A stretch of DNA of 64,000 nt from Photobacterium ganghwense. Its GTDB lineage: Bacteria > Pseudomonadota > Gammaproteobacteria > Enterobacterales > Vibrionaceae. The stretch is from the NCBI RefSeq assembly GCF_003025595.1, contig NZ_PYMI01000002.1:744001-808000 (forward strand), in the 5' to 3' direction. The position numbers and the translations under genes are program-made. The notes under the pieces are model-generated. The model was given only the letters and a program-made list of their open reading frames with translations, was not told the origin of the DNA and did no database searches. Below are positions 55,114-64,000 of this stretch, piece by piece (positions within the stretch are counted from its first letter, which is position 1; every line of letters begins with the position of its first letter).

Positions 55114-56484
55114 TTATCGGCGAATGGTCTGTTGTGCTTTTTGCGCCAGGCGTTTGGCCGCTGCACGGTGTCGGTGCAGCAACAACTCCATGTCGACACC
55201 TCGCACAGTACCGTCCAGCACGCGCCATTCTCCTGCAACCATGACTCTGTCAGCGTGCTGCGCTCCACACAGAATCAAAGCGGCCAGCGGATCGTGGCTG
55301 CCTGAAAACCGGATGTCATCTAACAAGAACATGGCCAGGTCGGCCTGTTTGCCGACGGCAATTTCCCCGATATCGGTACGTCCCATTGCCCGCGCGGAAC
55401 CGGATGTCGCCCAGCGCAGGGCATCAAAGTGGGTCACATTCGCCGAGCCGTATTGCAGACGCTGCAGATACATGGCCATTCTGACTTCTGCAATCAGGTT
55501 GGAACCGTCATTCGAGGCGGAACCATCAACGCCGAGGCCAACTTTGACGCCAGCGGCTTCCAGTTCACGATTTTTGCAGATGCCGGAGGCCAGCATCATG
55601 TTAGATGTCGGACAGTGACAGATCCCGACGCCCGCCTTGCCCAGACGTTCGATTTCCTGCTTGTTGAAGTGGATGCCGTGGGCCAGCCAGGTGCGATCGT
55701 TCAGCCAGCCCACTTCTTCTAAATAGTCCACCGGACGCAGGCCGAAGCGTTCAATACAGAAATCCTCTTCATCCAGTGTTTCGCACAAATGGGTGTGCAG
55801 CATGACCTGATACTCTTTACCCAGGTAGGCGGTTTCTTTCATCAGGTCAGTCGTAACAGAAAACGGAGAGCAAGGAGCCAGCGCAATTTGGGTCATTGCA
55901 CCGTCATGGTTCTGGTGGTATTCGCGGATCAGACGGGTACTGTCATCAATAATTGCCTGCTCAGTCTGAATCGTGTGTCTTGGCGGCAGGCCGCCATCGT
56001 CTTCACCGAGACTCATCGAGCCACGAGTGAAAATAGCCCGCACTCCCAAATTTTTTGCCGCCTCAACTTGCAGGTCAATGGCATGCTCCAGCCCTGTGGG
56101 CAACAGATAATGGTGATCGGATGCGGTGGTACAGCCCGACATCATCAGTTCCACTAAGGCCAGTTCAGTCGCCACCTGCATCATTTCTTCATCAAGGTTG
56201 GCCCACACCGGGTACAGGCTTTGCAGCCAGTGAAACAGCTCCTTGTTGAGAGCATCCGGGTAGGCCCGGGTCAGGGTCTGATAAAAGTGATGGTGGGCAT
56301 TGACCAGTCCCGGAGTGATCACATGCCGGGAGGCATCAACCGTGTAATCGACGGGGATGGAAGGGGACTGGTTGAGGGCGAGCAGTTCAACAATTTTATC
56401 GCCTTTTACCACGATACCGCCACGGGCATCATCAGTGTTGCCGGTGTAAACGGCGAGTGGATGTTTAATCCAGATGGTTTCCAT
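55114..56484 (-). CDS. 8-oxoguanine deaminase
   Basis: This amidohydrolase converts 8-oxoguanine to urate and ammonia, feeding the urate pathway directly. The 456-residue product has the metal-binding HHH of VNAHHHFYQTLTRAYP near residue 66, the distinctive MMSGCTTASDHHYLLP near 115, LHTHLCETLDEE near 230, AHGIHFN near 265 and GLGVDGSASND near 315. These fit the Pseudomonas PA0142-type 8-oxoguanine deaminases, not guanine deaminase. It lies after the urate/xanthine permease gene on the same strand. Confidence 0.85.
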   Translation of the reverse strand: METIWIKHPLAVYTGNTDDARGGIVVKGDKIVELLALNQSPSIPVDYTVDASRHVITPGLVNAHHHFYQTLTRAYPDALNKELFHWLQSLYPVWANLDEEMMQVATELALVELMMSGCTTASDHHYLLPTGLEHAIDLQVEAAKNLGVRAIFTRGSMSLGEDDGGLPPRHTIQTEQAIIDDSTRLIREYHQNHDGAMTQIALAPCSPFSVTTDLMKETAYLGKEYQVMLHTHLCETLDEEDFCIERFGLRPVDYLEEVGWLNDRTWLAHGIHFNKQEIERLGKAGVGICHCPTSNMMLASGICKNRELEAAGVKVGLGVDGSASNDGSNLIAEVRMAMYLQRLQYGSANVTHFDALRWATSGSARAMGRTDIGEIAVGKQADLAMFLLDDIRFSGSHDPLAALILCGAQHADRVMVAGEWRVLDGTVRGVDMELLLHRHRAAAKRLAQKAQQTIRR

Positions 56485-56589
56485 TCATGCTATTCCTTAG
56501 CCATCTCTGCCTTTGCAGGGGAGAGGGTCTTGATGTGTTGATAGTGGTTGAAAATAGGTTTTTTGCGTTGTGTTTCAGGTGTTAAAAGT

Positions 56590-56620
56590 GCCGGTCACGT
56601 GCATATTATTTGTGACCGGC
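56590..56620 (-). terminator. hairpin after NCS2 permease gene
   Basis: GCCGGTCAC (56590-56598) pairs perfectly with GTGACCGGC (56612-56620). On the minus strand a short CTTTT follows, so it is probably a moderate terminator between the permease and the deaminase genes. Confidence 0.55.
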
Positions 56621-56685
56621 GGGTAGTCAGCCGCATCTGCCATCTGTGGGTGTTCATCACCGAAATCGCAGAGCGGCTGTCAGAT

Positions 56686-58161
56686 TTAGTCTTGCTGGAT
56701 GTTCAGTTGCTGAGGCTGCGGAGCCCGCGCTGATTTTTTATTATCTTGTACCGGTACCGCTTCTTTTGTTGCTCCCGCTTCTTTTGCCAAACCAGGCGCA
56801 GGGTGTTCACTGTCATGCTCAGCCAGTTCAAGTTCAACCTGGGTCTGGCTCTCGACCAGCGCTTCGCGTTCCTCTTTACGAGAAGCTCTTGGCAGCAGCT
56901 GGTTCAGAATGACTGTCACGATAGTGCCCGTTGTAATTCCGGAGTGCAGGAAGTTCGACAGGTCATGCGGCAGGTGCTGCAGCAGGCGTGGCTCAAATGT
57001 CACTGCCAGGCCCGATGCCAGACCAACACAAATTACCAGCGCGTTACGTTTGGTATCTGCCGCTTTAATCAGCATGCGGATACCGGCGTAGGCAATCATG
57101 CCGAACATGATGAAGCCAACACCACCCAGCACCGGTTTCGGGATGGTCACGGCAATAGCTGCCAGTTTCGGGAACAGGCCGCCCAGAATCAGTAATCCGC
57201 CGGTCGCTGCAACCACGTAGCGACTGGCAACACCGGTGATACCTACGATACCGACATTTTGGCTGAATGATGCCAAAGGCATTGCGGTTAGCAGAGATGC
57301 CAGAGTGCTGCCCAGACCGTCGCCCAGCAGACCACGTTTCAGGTCATTACCGTCTATGCGGGTCTGGCAGTTGTTGGCCAGTGCCATGAAGTCCCCGGTG
57401 GCTTCTGCGATCACCACAATGTAGACAAGGCTCATGCTGATGATGGCTCCGGTTGAGAAAGTCAGGCCATATTTCAGTGGTTCAGGGCCACCGACCCAGG
57501 GAGTTGCCGCGATCTGCTCCAGATCCACCATGCCCAGTGACAGTGCAACCAAATAGCCACCCGCCAGACCAATCACAATGGCTGAAGCTGCCACTGCACC
57601 TTTGCAGTACACCGATACGATAACCACAATACCCAGTGAGATCGCGGCCAGGAAGAGTTTCGGCAGAGTGGCAAATTCCTGACTGACGGCAGGCGCATCA
57701 CCGACCCAGTTCATGGCCACGGGCAGGATAGTCAGACCAATTAAGGTCACTACCACTCCGCTGACGACGGTGGGAAACAGCTTGCGGACTTTGTCCATGT
57801 AGAAACTGGCAAAAATCACGAAGAAGGATCCAACCAGTGCTGCCCCCATAATGCTGCCGACACCGCCGTCTTTACCAATACTGATGGCGACGCCCAGAAA
57901 ACCGAAACTGGAGCCCATCACAACCGGTAATCGGATGCCTACCGGGCCGAAGCCGATACACTGGGCAATGGTCACGATGCCGGAAGCCAGTAAGGCGGCA
58001 TTGATGAGTGAAACAATTTCTCCATTGGGCAGGCCAATGGAAGAGCCGACAATTAAGGGGACTGCAACGATCCCACCTATTGAGGCCAGCATGTGTTGCA
58101 GAGCGAGTAAAAACGTTAATCCATAAGGTGGTCGTTCGTTTAAGGTATACAGTAGTTTCAT
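56686..58161 (-). CDS. NCS2 family urate/xanthine permease
   Basis: A 491-residue inner-membrane purine:proton symporter of the nucleobase-ascorbate (NAT/NCS2) family. It shows QHMLASIGGIVAVPLIVG near the start, GSSFGFLG, the conserved Glu in VIAEATGDFMAL near residue 255, and the NAT signature SQNVGIVGITGV near 305. Overall it resembles UacT/XanQ-type carriers. The C-terminal 60 residues are a charged Glu/Ala/Gln-rich tail. Its place among urate genes favours urate or xanthine as substrate. Confidence 0.86.
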   Translation of the reverse strand: MKLLYTLNERPPYGLTFLLALQHMLASIGGIVAVPLIVGSSIGLPNGEIVSLINAALLASGIVTIAQCIGFGPVGIRLPVVMGSSFGFLGVAISIGKDGGVGSIMGAALVGSFFVIFASFYMDKVRKLFPTVVSGVVVTLIGLTILPVAMNWVGDAPAVSQEFATLPKLFLAAISLGIVVIVSVYCKGAVAASAIVIGLAGGYLVALSLGMVDLEQIAATPWVGGPEPLKYGLTFSTGAIISMSLVYIVVIAEATGDFMALANNCQTRIDGNDLKRGLLGDGLGSTLASLLTAMPLASFSQNVGIVGITGVASRYVVAATGGLLILGGLFPKLAAIAVTIPKPVLGGVGFIMFGMIAYAGIRMLIKAADTKRNALVICVGLASGLAVTFEPRLLQHLPHDLSNFLHSGITTGTIVTVILNQLLPRASRKEEREALVESQTQVELELAEHDSEHPAPGLAKEAGATKEAVPVQDNKKSARAPQPQQLNIQQD

Positions 58162-58450
58162 TGACTGTTCCTCTCAGAGCCGTTTCCGTCCGGGCTCATT
58201 GTGGTTTGTAGTTTAACGACCGCTACATCCGGGGCAGGGCCATCCTTGTCATCCAACGCTGAAAAAACTCTGCTGACCGGACCAGCGTTGGCTGAAAACA
58301 AGGTGCACGAAACCGATAGAGCTGACAGGCGTTGTCCTCTATGACGGGTTATCAGTGCTCGGTGCGTGCACCTTGTGTGTGACTGTATTGCGTACTGCGT
58401 TTTATGTGCTGAGCGGCGAAATATGGACTGCCGTCTCAGGGGTGCCGCGG
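58162..58450. other. gap between two permease genes
   Basis: About 290 bp separate the two permease genes. No palindrome of the TTGTATACAA type and no clear terminator are visible here. Confidence 0.35.
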
Positions 58451-59794
58451 CTAGCCGATGTAGACCAGTTTGGCGATAAAGAGTGCTGTCAGAACGTACA
58501 TTGAGACAGAAACATCCTTGTTGTGTCCGGTTGAAACTTTCAGCACGGTATAGGTGATAAAGCCCAGTGCGATTCCGTTGGCAATGGAAAATGTCAGTGG
58601 CATCATTAACGCGGTAATTGCTGCCGGGGCAGAATCAGTGAACGACTTCCAATTCACATGCTGCATACTGCCCATCATGACAAACGCCACATAGATCAGG
58701 GCTCCGGAAGTTGCATAGGCCGGAATCATGCCTGCAACGGGAGAAAGAAAGATTGCGGCAACAAACAGGGCGCCTACTACCAGAGCCGACAGGCCTGTAC
58801 GTGCACCTGCCGCCACACCGGCCGCACTTTCTACATAGCTGGTGACCGGAGGGCAACCCACACAGGCACCGGCGACACTGGCAACACTGTCGGCTTTGAG
58901 CGCTTTGCTCAGTCCTTCAATTTTGCCTGTTTCGTGGTTGATCAGGTGAGCTCGCTCAGCCACCCCCATCAAGGTACCTGCGGTATCGAACATATTGACA
59001 AACAGGAATGCCAGAATCACGCTGATCATCGAGATCTGAAACGCACCACTAATGTCCATAGCAAGGAAGGTCGGTGCGAGACTCGGCGGTGCGGCAAAGA
59101 AGCCGTTATAGGTGACCAGCCCCAGCATCATGCCGATGAGTGTGACACTTAGAATGCCGATCAGGACGGCACCGAACACCTTACGCTCGCTCAGTACTGC
59201 GATAATCAGAAAGCCGATGGCTGCCAGCAGCGCCTCGGGGCGGGTAAAGTCGCCCAATGAGACCAGCGTCGCCGGGTTATCGACAACGATCCCTGCTGTT
59301 TTCAGACCAATCAGGCCCAGAAACAGACCCACACCGGCAGTCATGGAAAACCGCAGGCTGGGGGGAATACTGTCGATAATCCACTCCCTTACCTTATAAA
59401 AACTCATGCCGACGAATAATAGGCCGGACAGGAAAACCGCCCCCAAAGCGACCTCCCAGCTATAACCCATTTCGTTGACAACGGTAAAAGAGAAAAAGGC
59501 ATTTAGTCCCATGCCCGGAGCGAGGCCAACCGGCCAGTTCGCAAACAGGCCCATCAGCAGGCAGCCCAGCGCCGCACCAATACAGGTTGCGACAAAAACG
59601 GCACCTTTATCCATCCCGGAGACGGCCATGATGTTCGGATTGACGAAAATTATGTACGCCATGGTGGCAAAAGTGGTTATGCCGCCAATCATTTCATTCT
59701 TAACACTGGTGCCGTGCGCTTTTAATCGGAAAAAGCGCTCCAGGATCCCTTCCGATCCCGATTCATTGAGTACTTCCGTTTTGCTTTCACTCAT
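58451..59794 (-). CDS. NCS2 family hypoxanthine/guanine or adenine permease, AzgA-like
   Basis: A 447-residue membrane protein of the AzgA-like branch of NCS2, which includes E. coli GhxP, GhxQ and AdeP. Visible signatures are GGITTFATMAYIIFVNP, NWPVGLAPGMGLNAFFSF, LFVNMFDTAGTLMGVAERA near residue 265 and VGCPPVTSYVESAAGVAAGARTGLSA near 315. I start it at 59794 after AAAGG. A palindrome variant TTGAATACAA lies 36 bp upstream. The substrate is hypoxanthine, guanine or adenine; sequence alone does not decide. Confidence 0.88.
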   Translation of the reverse strand: MSESKTEVLNESGSEGILERFFRLKAHGTSVKNEMIGGITTFATMAYIIFVNPNIMAVSGMDKGAVFVATCIGAALGCLLMGLFANWPVGLAPGMGLNAFFSFTVVNEMGYSWEVALGAVFLSGLLFVGMSFYKVREWIIDSIPPSLRFSMTAGVGLFLGLIGLKTAGIVVDNPATLVSLGDFTRPEALLAAIGFLIIAVLSERKVFGAVLIGILSVTLIGMMLGLVTYNGFFAAPPSLAPTFLAMDISGAFQISMISVILAFLFVNMFDTAGTLMGVAERAHLINHETGKIEGLSKALKADSVASVAGACVGCPPVTSYVESAAGVAAGARTGLSALVVGALFVAAIFLSPVAGMIPAYATSGALIYVAFVMMGSMQHVNWKSFTDSAPAAITALMMPLTFSIANGIALGFITYTVLKVSTGHNKDVSVSMYVLTALFIAKLVYIG

Positions 59795-59829
59795 TTTCAG
59801 CAAACCTTTACTATGTTCGTTTCAGCAAA

Positions 59830-59839
59830 TTGAATACAA
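59830..59839. promoter_or_regulatory. variant operator before AzgA-like permease gene
   Basis: TTGAATACAA matches the recurring TTGTATACAA at 9 of 10 positions and lies 36 bp before the permease start, a spacing like that at aceB. A single variant site is modest evidence. Confidence 0.4.
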
Positions 59840-60036
59840 CCAAACTTCAATTCTCCATCTGCTGTTTTATTGTTGTGTTTGCAATGGCTGTGTTTGCAAC
59901 GATTGCGTGTATATAACGTGTAATAGTTTTTATGGATGGAAGGCCATGCCGTCGGGATGCTGTTCCTCTAACGGCGGGTTGTGAGCCACTGGCCTCTTGC
60001 TGTATCTGCTATGGATGAACAGCGGTTGCTTCAGAT

Positions 60037-60390
60037 TTAGCTGCCCCGATAGGTTGAGAAGCTGTATGGCGAAACCAGCAGCGGCACGTGATAGTGCGCC
60101 TGCTCATCATTCAGACCAAAACGAATCACGACATCATCCAGGAAAGGGACGTCGTCAAGCGTGACCCCTTTTTGGGTGAAATAGTCAGCAACATGAAACA
60201 CCAACTGATATTTACCGGCTTTAAATGCCGCGCCTTCCAGTATCGGACCGTCTGTCCGGCCGTCGGCATTGGTCGTGACGGTTTTTACCTTTTCACACTG
60301 TTCGCCATTCAGACGAAACAGTTCTACCTTAATTTCCGCGCCTGGAAAGCCACTCATTGTATCCAAAACATGTGTTGTCAGTTTGCCCAT
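60037..60390 (-). CDS. uraH: 5-hydroxyisourate hydrolase
   Basis: This transthyretin-like enzyme hydrolyses 5-hydroxyisourate to OHCU in urate breakdown. With the start at 60390 it is 117 residues, the usual length. The N-terminus MGKLTTHVLDTMSGFPGAEI provides the catalytic His, and the C-terminal YHVPLLVSPYSFSTYRGS is the hallmark of the family (YRGS). It is divergent from puuE, and the gap carries several operator-like palindromes. Confidence 0.93.
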   Translation of the reverse strand: MGKLTTHVLDTMSGFPGAEIKVELFRLNGEQCEKVKTVTTNADGRTDGPILEGAAFKAGKYQLVFHVADYFTQKGVTLDDVPFLDDVVIRFGLNDEQAHYHVPLLVSPYSFSTYRGS

Positions 60391-60434
60391 AAGCTGTAAA
60401 CGCTGTGCGTTCTCCTTGTGTTTTCCTTTCCTAT

Positions 60435-60488
60435 TTGTGTACAAGTGCCGTTGGCTCTTGCCTTGATTTGGATCTTATATGTACACAA
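60435..60488. promoter_or_regulatory. operator-like sites, uraH side
   Basis: TTGTGTACAA (60435-60444) lies 45 bp before uraH and repeats the aceB-side core. TGTACACAA (60480-60488) is a second inverted copy. Confidence 0.6.
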
Positions 60489-60667
60489 TGTACTTGGTTA
60501 GTAAAGCACACTGTTACTAAAATGTTAATTATGAATTTGCAGAATTTCCAAGACCGTGAGCCATTTAAAACTTGTGGCAATTTGCACTATCCCGCTAAGC
60601 CACTGAAAATGGGTGTGTTGTTATAAAGATGTTTTGTTGAAACAAATTCTTTACAAGATCGAATTTT

Positions 60668-60699
60668 ATTGTATACAATGTTTAGTACAAAATGATTGG
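60668..60699. promoter_or_regulatory. operator-like sites, puuE side
   Basis: ATTGTATACAAT (60668-60679) is identical to the gcl-side palindrome, followed by AGTACAAAATGATTGG (60684-60699), close to the AGTACACAAAATGATTG of the gcl region. It lies about 45-75 bp before puuE. Confidence 0.7.
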
Positions 60700-60744
60700 T
60701 TCATGTATTACAGAAATACATGACTGAGCGTAAGGAGAACTTGG

Positions 60745-61680
60745 ATGGAAACGGAATATTCAAGAGATCTGATCGGGTACGGGGCAAATCCACCTGATCC
60801 GAAATGGCCAAATCGCGCCAGAGTCGCGGTGTCATTTGTCTTGAATTATGAAGAAGGGGGCGAACGGTGCCTGCTTCATGGTGACGATGAATCGGAAGCA
60901 TTCCTGTCGGAGATCCCCTCCGCACAGCCAATAAAAGGTGAGCGACATATCAGTATGGAGTCCATCTATGAATATGGCAGTCGTGCTGGCGTGTGGCGGG
61001 TGTTACGATTGTTTGAGGAATATAACATTCCTTTAACAGTGTTTGCGGTGGCAATGGCATTTGAACGTCACCCGGATGTCGCCAAAGCCATGGTCGAAGC
61101 GGGGCACGAAATCTGTAGTCATGGTTATCGCTGGATTGACTATCAGTACATGGATGAGTCAGAAGAACGCGATCACATGTTCAAAGCGATCGACATCATT
61201 CGTAAAGTGACCGGAGAACGTCCTTACGGCTGGTATACCGGCCGCACAGGGCCAAATACCCGTCGGATTATCGCGGAAGAGGGCGGTTTTTTGTATGACT
61301 CTGATGCCTATGATGATGATCTGCCTTATTGGCACACGGAAGTGGGTAAGCCACAGCTGGTTATCCCTTACACGTTAGACGTGAACGACATGCGTTTTGC
61401 AACGGTTCAGGGCTTTAACTCAGGCGAACAGTTCTTTCAGTACTTGAAAGACACCTTCGACACCCTATATGCCGAGGGAGCAACGGCGCCAAAGATGATG
61501 TCGGTCGGTTTGCATTGCCGTCTGATTGGCCGTCCGGGTCGTATCGCTTCACTGCGTCGCTTCCTGGACTATGTGAAACGTCACGATGACGTCTGGTTGT
61601 GCCGTCGCATCGACATTGCTCGCCACTGGCATGAACACCACCCTTACCGGGGTAAACCAACGAAAGGATCCGGTGCCTGA
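60745..61680 (+). CDS. puuE: allantoinase PuuE, polysaccharide-deacetylase type
   Basis: The enzyme hydrolyses allantoin to allantoate. It belongs to the cofactor-poor PuuE class, unrelated to AllB. The 311-residue product shows RDLIGYGANPPDPKWPNRARVAVSFVLNYEEGGE, AGHEICSHGYRWIDYQ near residue 125 and YGWYTGRTGPNTRR near 160, all as in Pseudomonas PuuE. AAGGAG precedes the ATG. It begins the operon puuE-uraD-alc-allA-puuD. Confidence 0.93.
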   Translation: METEYSRDLIGYGANPPDPKWPNRARVAVSFVLNYEEGGERCLLHGDDESEAFLSEIPSAQPIKGERHISMESIYEYGSRAGVWRVLRLFEEYNIPLTVFAVAMAFERHPDVAKAMVEAGHEICSHGYRWIDYQYMDESEERDHMFKAIDIIRKVTGERPYGWYTGRTGPNTRRIIAEEGGFLYDSDAYDDDLPYWHTEVGKPQLVIPYTLDVNDMRFATVQGFNSGEQFFQYLKDTFDTLYAEGATAPKMMSVGLHCRLIGRPGRIASLRRFLDYVKRHDDVWLCRRIDIARHWHEHHPYRGKPTKGSGA

Positions 61681-61712
61681 CGCCGGCTCGACCAAGGAAG
61701 GAGAACCTTTTT

Positions 61713-62228
61713 ATGACTGCATTTCGTTTCTGTAAGCCTTCTGATATGAGCCGCGAGCACTTTGTGGAAGCATTCGGCGATATCTATGAGCACAGTCCGT
61801 GGGTCGCGGAAGCCGTGTTCGAACAAGGGCTTCAGGCTGAAGACAATCAAATTGAAACCCTGCACCTGAAAATGGCGACGGTACTGCTGGGGGCTGACAA
61901 ACAAGCGCAGCTTGATCTTATTAATGCGCACCCGGATTTAGCCGGACGTGCCGCAATTAATGGTGAGCTGACAGAAGCATCGACAAAAGAGCAGGCCGGG
62001 GCCGGGATTGATCAGTGTACTCCGGAAGAGTTCGATAAGTTTACGACCTATAACGATCGCTACAAAGAGCGTTTCAAGTTCCCGTTCATCATGGCAGTGA
62101 AAGGTGCAAACCGACATCAGATCCTTGATGCGTTTAAAAAGCGCCTGACCAATGACGGTGAGACAGAATTTGAAACCGCCATCAAAGAAATTAACAAAAT
62201 CGCGTTTTTACGTCTCTGGGATATGTAA
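61713..62228 (+). CDS. uraD: OHCU decarboxylase
   Basis: The enzyme decarboxylates OHCU to S-allantoin. The 171-residue helical protein carries the catalytic HPDLAGRAA near residue 71 and KFPFIMAVKGANRHQILDAF near 130, both family hallmarks. AAGGAGAA precedes the ATG. It lies 32 bp after puuE. Confidence 0.93.
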   Translation: MTAFRFCKPSDMSREHFVEAFGDIYEHSPWVAEAVFEQGLQAEDNQIETLHLKMATVLLGADKQAQLDLINAHPDLAGRAAINGELTEASTKEQAGAGIDQCTPEEFDKFTTYNDRYKERFKFPFIMAVKGANRHQILDAFKKRLTNDGETEFETAIKEINKIAFLRLWDM

Positions 62229-62362
62229 GTCACTTCGCTGACAACCGTTCCCGGAACCCTCTCTGGCACATGCACAGGTGAAAACCTGGTGGTTGCAGGG
62301 GTAGCCAGACACACACTGAGTTGTTTATTGATTAACTACTTAATTGGAAAGGATGACAAGAC

Positions 62363-63358
62363 ATGTCCTTAGATTTTTCGCAATACGTCAATCTGGCTGA
62401 TGAAAAACTGGGCGCAGAAGCGCTATTCGCAACTGATGATTTTTTCGCAGATAAAAGCCGACTCCTGCGCCGTGAAGCGCCTGAGTGGAAAGAAGGCGTA
62501 TTTGACGACAACGGTAAATGGATGGATGGCTGGGAAACTCGCCGCAAGCGTTCAGAAGGTTACGACTACTGCGTTGTGAAGTTGGCTCTGTCTGGTGTGA
62601 TTGCCGGTGTGGATATCGACACCTCTTTCTTTACCGGGAATTTCCCGCCTTCTGCATCGTTGGATGCCTGCTACAGCCCGGATGGTACACCGGATGACAG
62701 CACTGAGTGGGACGAAATTGTCCCGTCACTGAGTCTTCAGGGTAACAGCCATCATCTGCAGGCAATCAGCAGCGAGAAAACTTATACCCACGTTCGTCTG
62801 AATATCTATCCGGACGGTGGGGTAGCCCGCCTGCGCGTATACGGCCAGCCAGCCGTTGACTGGGATCGTATTGACCCGCAGCAGCAGGTTGATCTGGCAG
62901 CAGTGGAAAATGGTGGTCGAGCTGTGGCCTGTAGTGATGAGCACTACGGTAAAACATCGAACATTTTAGGCCCGGGCCGTGGCGAAAACATGGGGGACGG
63001 TTGGGAAACTGCGCGCCGTCGTACACCAGGTAACGACTGGGTGCTGGTGGCGCTGGGTCATGCCGGTACGATCGACCGTATTGTCGTTGATACCGCACAC
63101 TTTAAGGGGAACTACCCTGACAGCTGTTCAATCCAGGCTGCTTATGTGAAGGGCGGTACTGACGAGCAAGTCGCGACCCAGAGCCTGTTCTGGCGTGAAC
63201 TGTTGCCATCTCAAAAGCTGAGTGCGCATGAAATTCATGAATTCAGCAATGAGATCAATGACATTGGCCCGGTAACACACGTTCGACTGAACATCTTCCC
63301 TGATGGTGGTATCAGCCGTTTGCGTCTGTTTGGCACCAAAGCCACGACAAAAGCATAA
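62363..63358 (+). CDS. alc: allantoicase
   Basis: The enzyme hydrolyses allantoate to ureidoglycolate and urea. The 331-residue product shows the two tandem jelly-roll repeats of the family: [24 protein letters not shown] / [21 protein letters not shown], then [24 protein letters not shown] / [39 protein letters not shown] closes the first half and [19 protein letters not shown] the second. GGAAAGGA lies upstream. It fits between uraD and allA. Confidence 0.95.
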   Translation: MSLDFSQYVNLADEKLGAEALFATDDFFADKSRLLRREAPEWKEGVFDDNGKWMDGWETRRKRSEGYDYCVVKLALSGVIAGVDIDTSFFTGNFPPSASLDACYSPDGTPDDSTEWDEIVPSLSLQGNSHHLQAISSEKTYTHVRLNIYPDGGVARLRVYGQPAVDWDRIDPQQQVDLAAVENGGRAVACSDEHYGKTSNILGPGRGENMGDGWETARRRTPGNDWVLVALGHAGTIDRIVVDTAHFKGNYPDSCSIQAAYVKGGTDEQVATQSLFWRELLPSQKLSAHEIHEFSNEINDIGPVTHVRLNIFPDGGISRLRLFGTKATTKA

Positions 63359-63378
63359 CCATCAGGAAGGAATAAAGA

Positions 63379-63957
63379 ATGAGTAATGGATTACGCCGTT
63401 TAACGATTGAACCACTGACACAAGATGCCTTCGCACCGTTTGGCGATGTGATTGAAGTGGAAAACCGTGACTACTTCATGATCAACAATGGCTCAACCCG
63501 CCGTTATCACCAGCTGGCGCAGGCCGATGTAGCAGAGCAGGGTGGCAGGGCTATCATCAGCATTTTTCAGGCAACACCCCTGACATACCCGCTGACGATA
63601 TCCATGCTTGAACGTCATCCGCTAGGTTCACAGGCGTTTATTCCATTACTCGGGCAACCATACTTAATTGTGGTTGCCCCTAAAGGAGACGACCCGCAGC
63701 TCTCCCAGAGCCGCGCGTTTCTCAGCAATGGGCGCCAGGGTGTTAACTACCACAAAGGTGTGTGGCATCACCCGGTGCTGGCACTGACCGAACAGGATCA
63801 GTTCCTTATTGTTGACCGTGCCGGTAATGGGAACAACTGCGACGAAGTCTATTTTGAAAACGAGCTGGTATCACTGCATTTAGAGGACATACCGCATTGC
63901 GACACCATCATTAAACAGCATCAAGCAAACACGGCTCAGTTGCTGTCAAGGAGTTAA
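63379..63957 (+). CDS. allA: ureidoglycolate lyase
   Basis: The enzyme splits ureidoglycolate into glyoxylate and urea, supplying the gcl and aceB branches of this window. The 192-residue cupin-like protein shows LTQDAFAPFGDVIE at the start and GRQGVNYHKGVWHHPVLAL near residue 116, the AllA active-site block. The C-terminus is somewhat longer than E. coli AllA (160). It lies 20 bp after alc and three bases before the next start. Confidence 0.93.
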   Translation: MSNGLRRLTIEPLTQDAFAPFGDVIEVENRDYFMINNGSTRRYHQLAQADVAEQGGRAIISIFQATPLTYPLTISMLERHPLGSQAFIPLLGQPYLIVVAPKGDDPQLSQSRAFLSNGRQGVNYHKGVWHHPVLALTEQDQFLIVDRAGNGNNCDEVYFENELVSLHLEDIPHCDTIIKQHQANTAQLLSRS

Positions 63958-63960
63958 AAA

Positions 63961-64000
63961 TGGATCCACATATCACGGAATGGCTGAATTTGGCAGTACG
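63961..64000 (+). CDS. puuD: start of membrane urate oxidase PuuD (cut by window end)
   Basis: Only 13 codons are present. The N-terminus MDPHITEWLNLAV resembles PuuD, the membrane-bound urate hydroxylase with a cytochrome c tail, which often starts with an EWLNLLLRW-type segment. AAGGAG lies just before the ATG inside the end of allA. PuuD is the one urate-pathway step otherwise missing here, so context favours it, but the fragment is too short for certainty. Confidence 0.6.

Overview
The window reads as a chromosomal segment of a marine gammaproteobacterium, most likely a member of the Vibrionaceae (Vibrio, Photobacterium, Grimontia or Enterovibrio type). Gene content supports this: a RelV-like small alarmone synthetase, a VpsR-like biofilm regulator, RNase II next to DeaD, an adenine riboswitch before add, and a MalT-type malK/malEFG locus. 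I see no rRNA or tRNA gene, insertion sequence, phage or CRISPR array. Placement within the family is inference.

Layout. 1-6 kb: maltose ABC importer, malK divergent from malEFG, with MalT and CRP sites between. 6-21.9 kb: housekeeping and conserved genes (DUF1415, rnb, deaD, a phosphohexomutase, mrcB, a Nudix hydrolase, rof, relV, HopJ family, DUF2750). 21.9-28.1 kb: an accessory surface-protein locus. It holds a FapF-like outer-membrane barrel, two paralogous Gly/Tyr/Asn-rich secreted proteins, two secreted proteins carrying a double-glycine motif, a periplasmic C39-type peptidase and a VpsR-like regulator. This is the best candidate for an undescribed system. I read it as a Fap-like amyloid or fibre assembly locus tied to biofilm control. 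28.2-33 kb: add with an adenine riboswitch on the minus strand, an MBL hydrolase, a diguanylate cyclase and a copper-chaperone pair. 33-39 kb: a CitB-type two-component system facing tctCBA. 39-45 kb: a LysR regulator, nupC, an FMN reductase, and a lipoprotein plus a large secreted protein of unknown role.

45-64 kb is one large purine-catabolism region. 8-oxoguanine deaminase and two NCS2 permeases supply urate or its precursors. puuD (only its first codons lie here), uraH, uraD, puuE, alc and allA would take urate to glyoxylate and urea. gcl, hyi, glxR and a glycerate 2-kinase carry glyoxylate into glycolysis, and aceB sends it to malate. A shared operator-like palindrome (TTGTATACAA or TTGTGTACAA) recurs at the aceB/gcl and uraH/puuE divergent promoters, with a variant near the hypoxanthine-type permease, so one regulator probably controls both ends of the pathway. 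The adenine riboswitch and deaminase at 28-29 kb add a second purine entry point.

Start codons were moved inward where a Shine-Dalgarno sequence and family N-terminus supported it. All family assignments come from reading motifs by eye; no database search was run.
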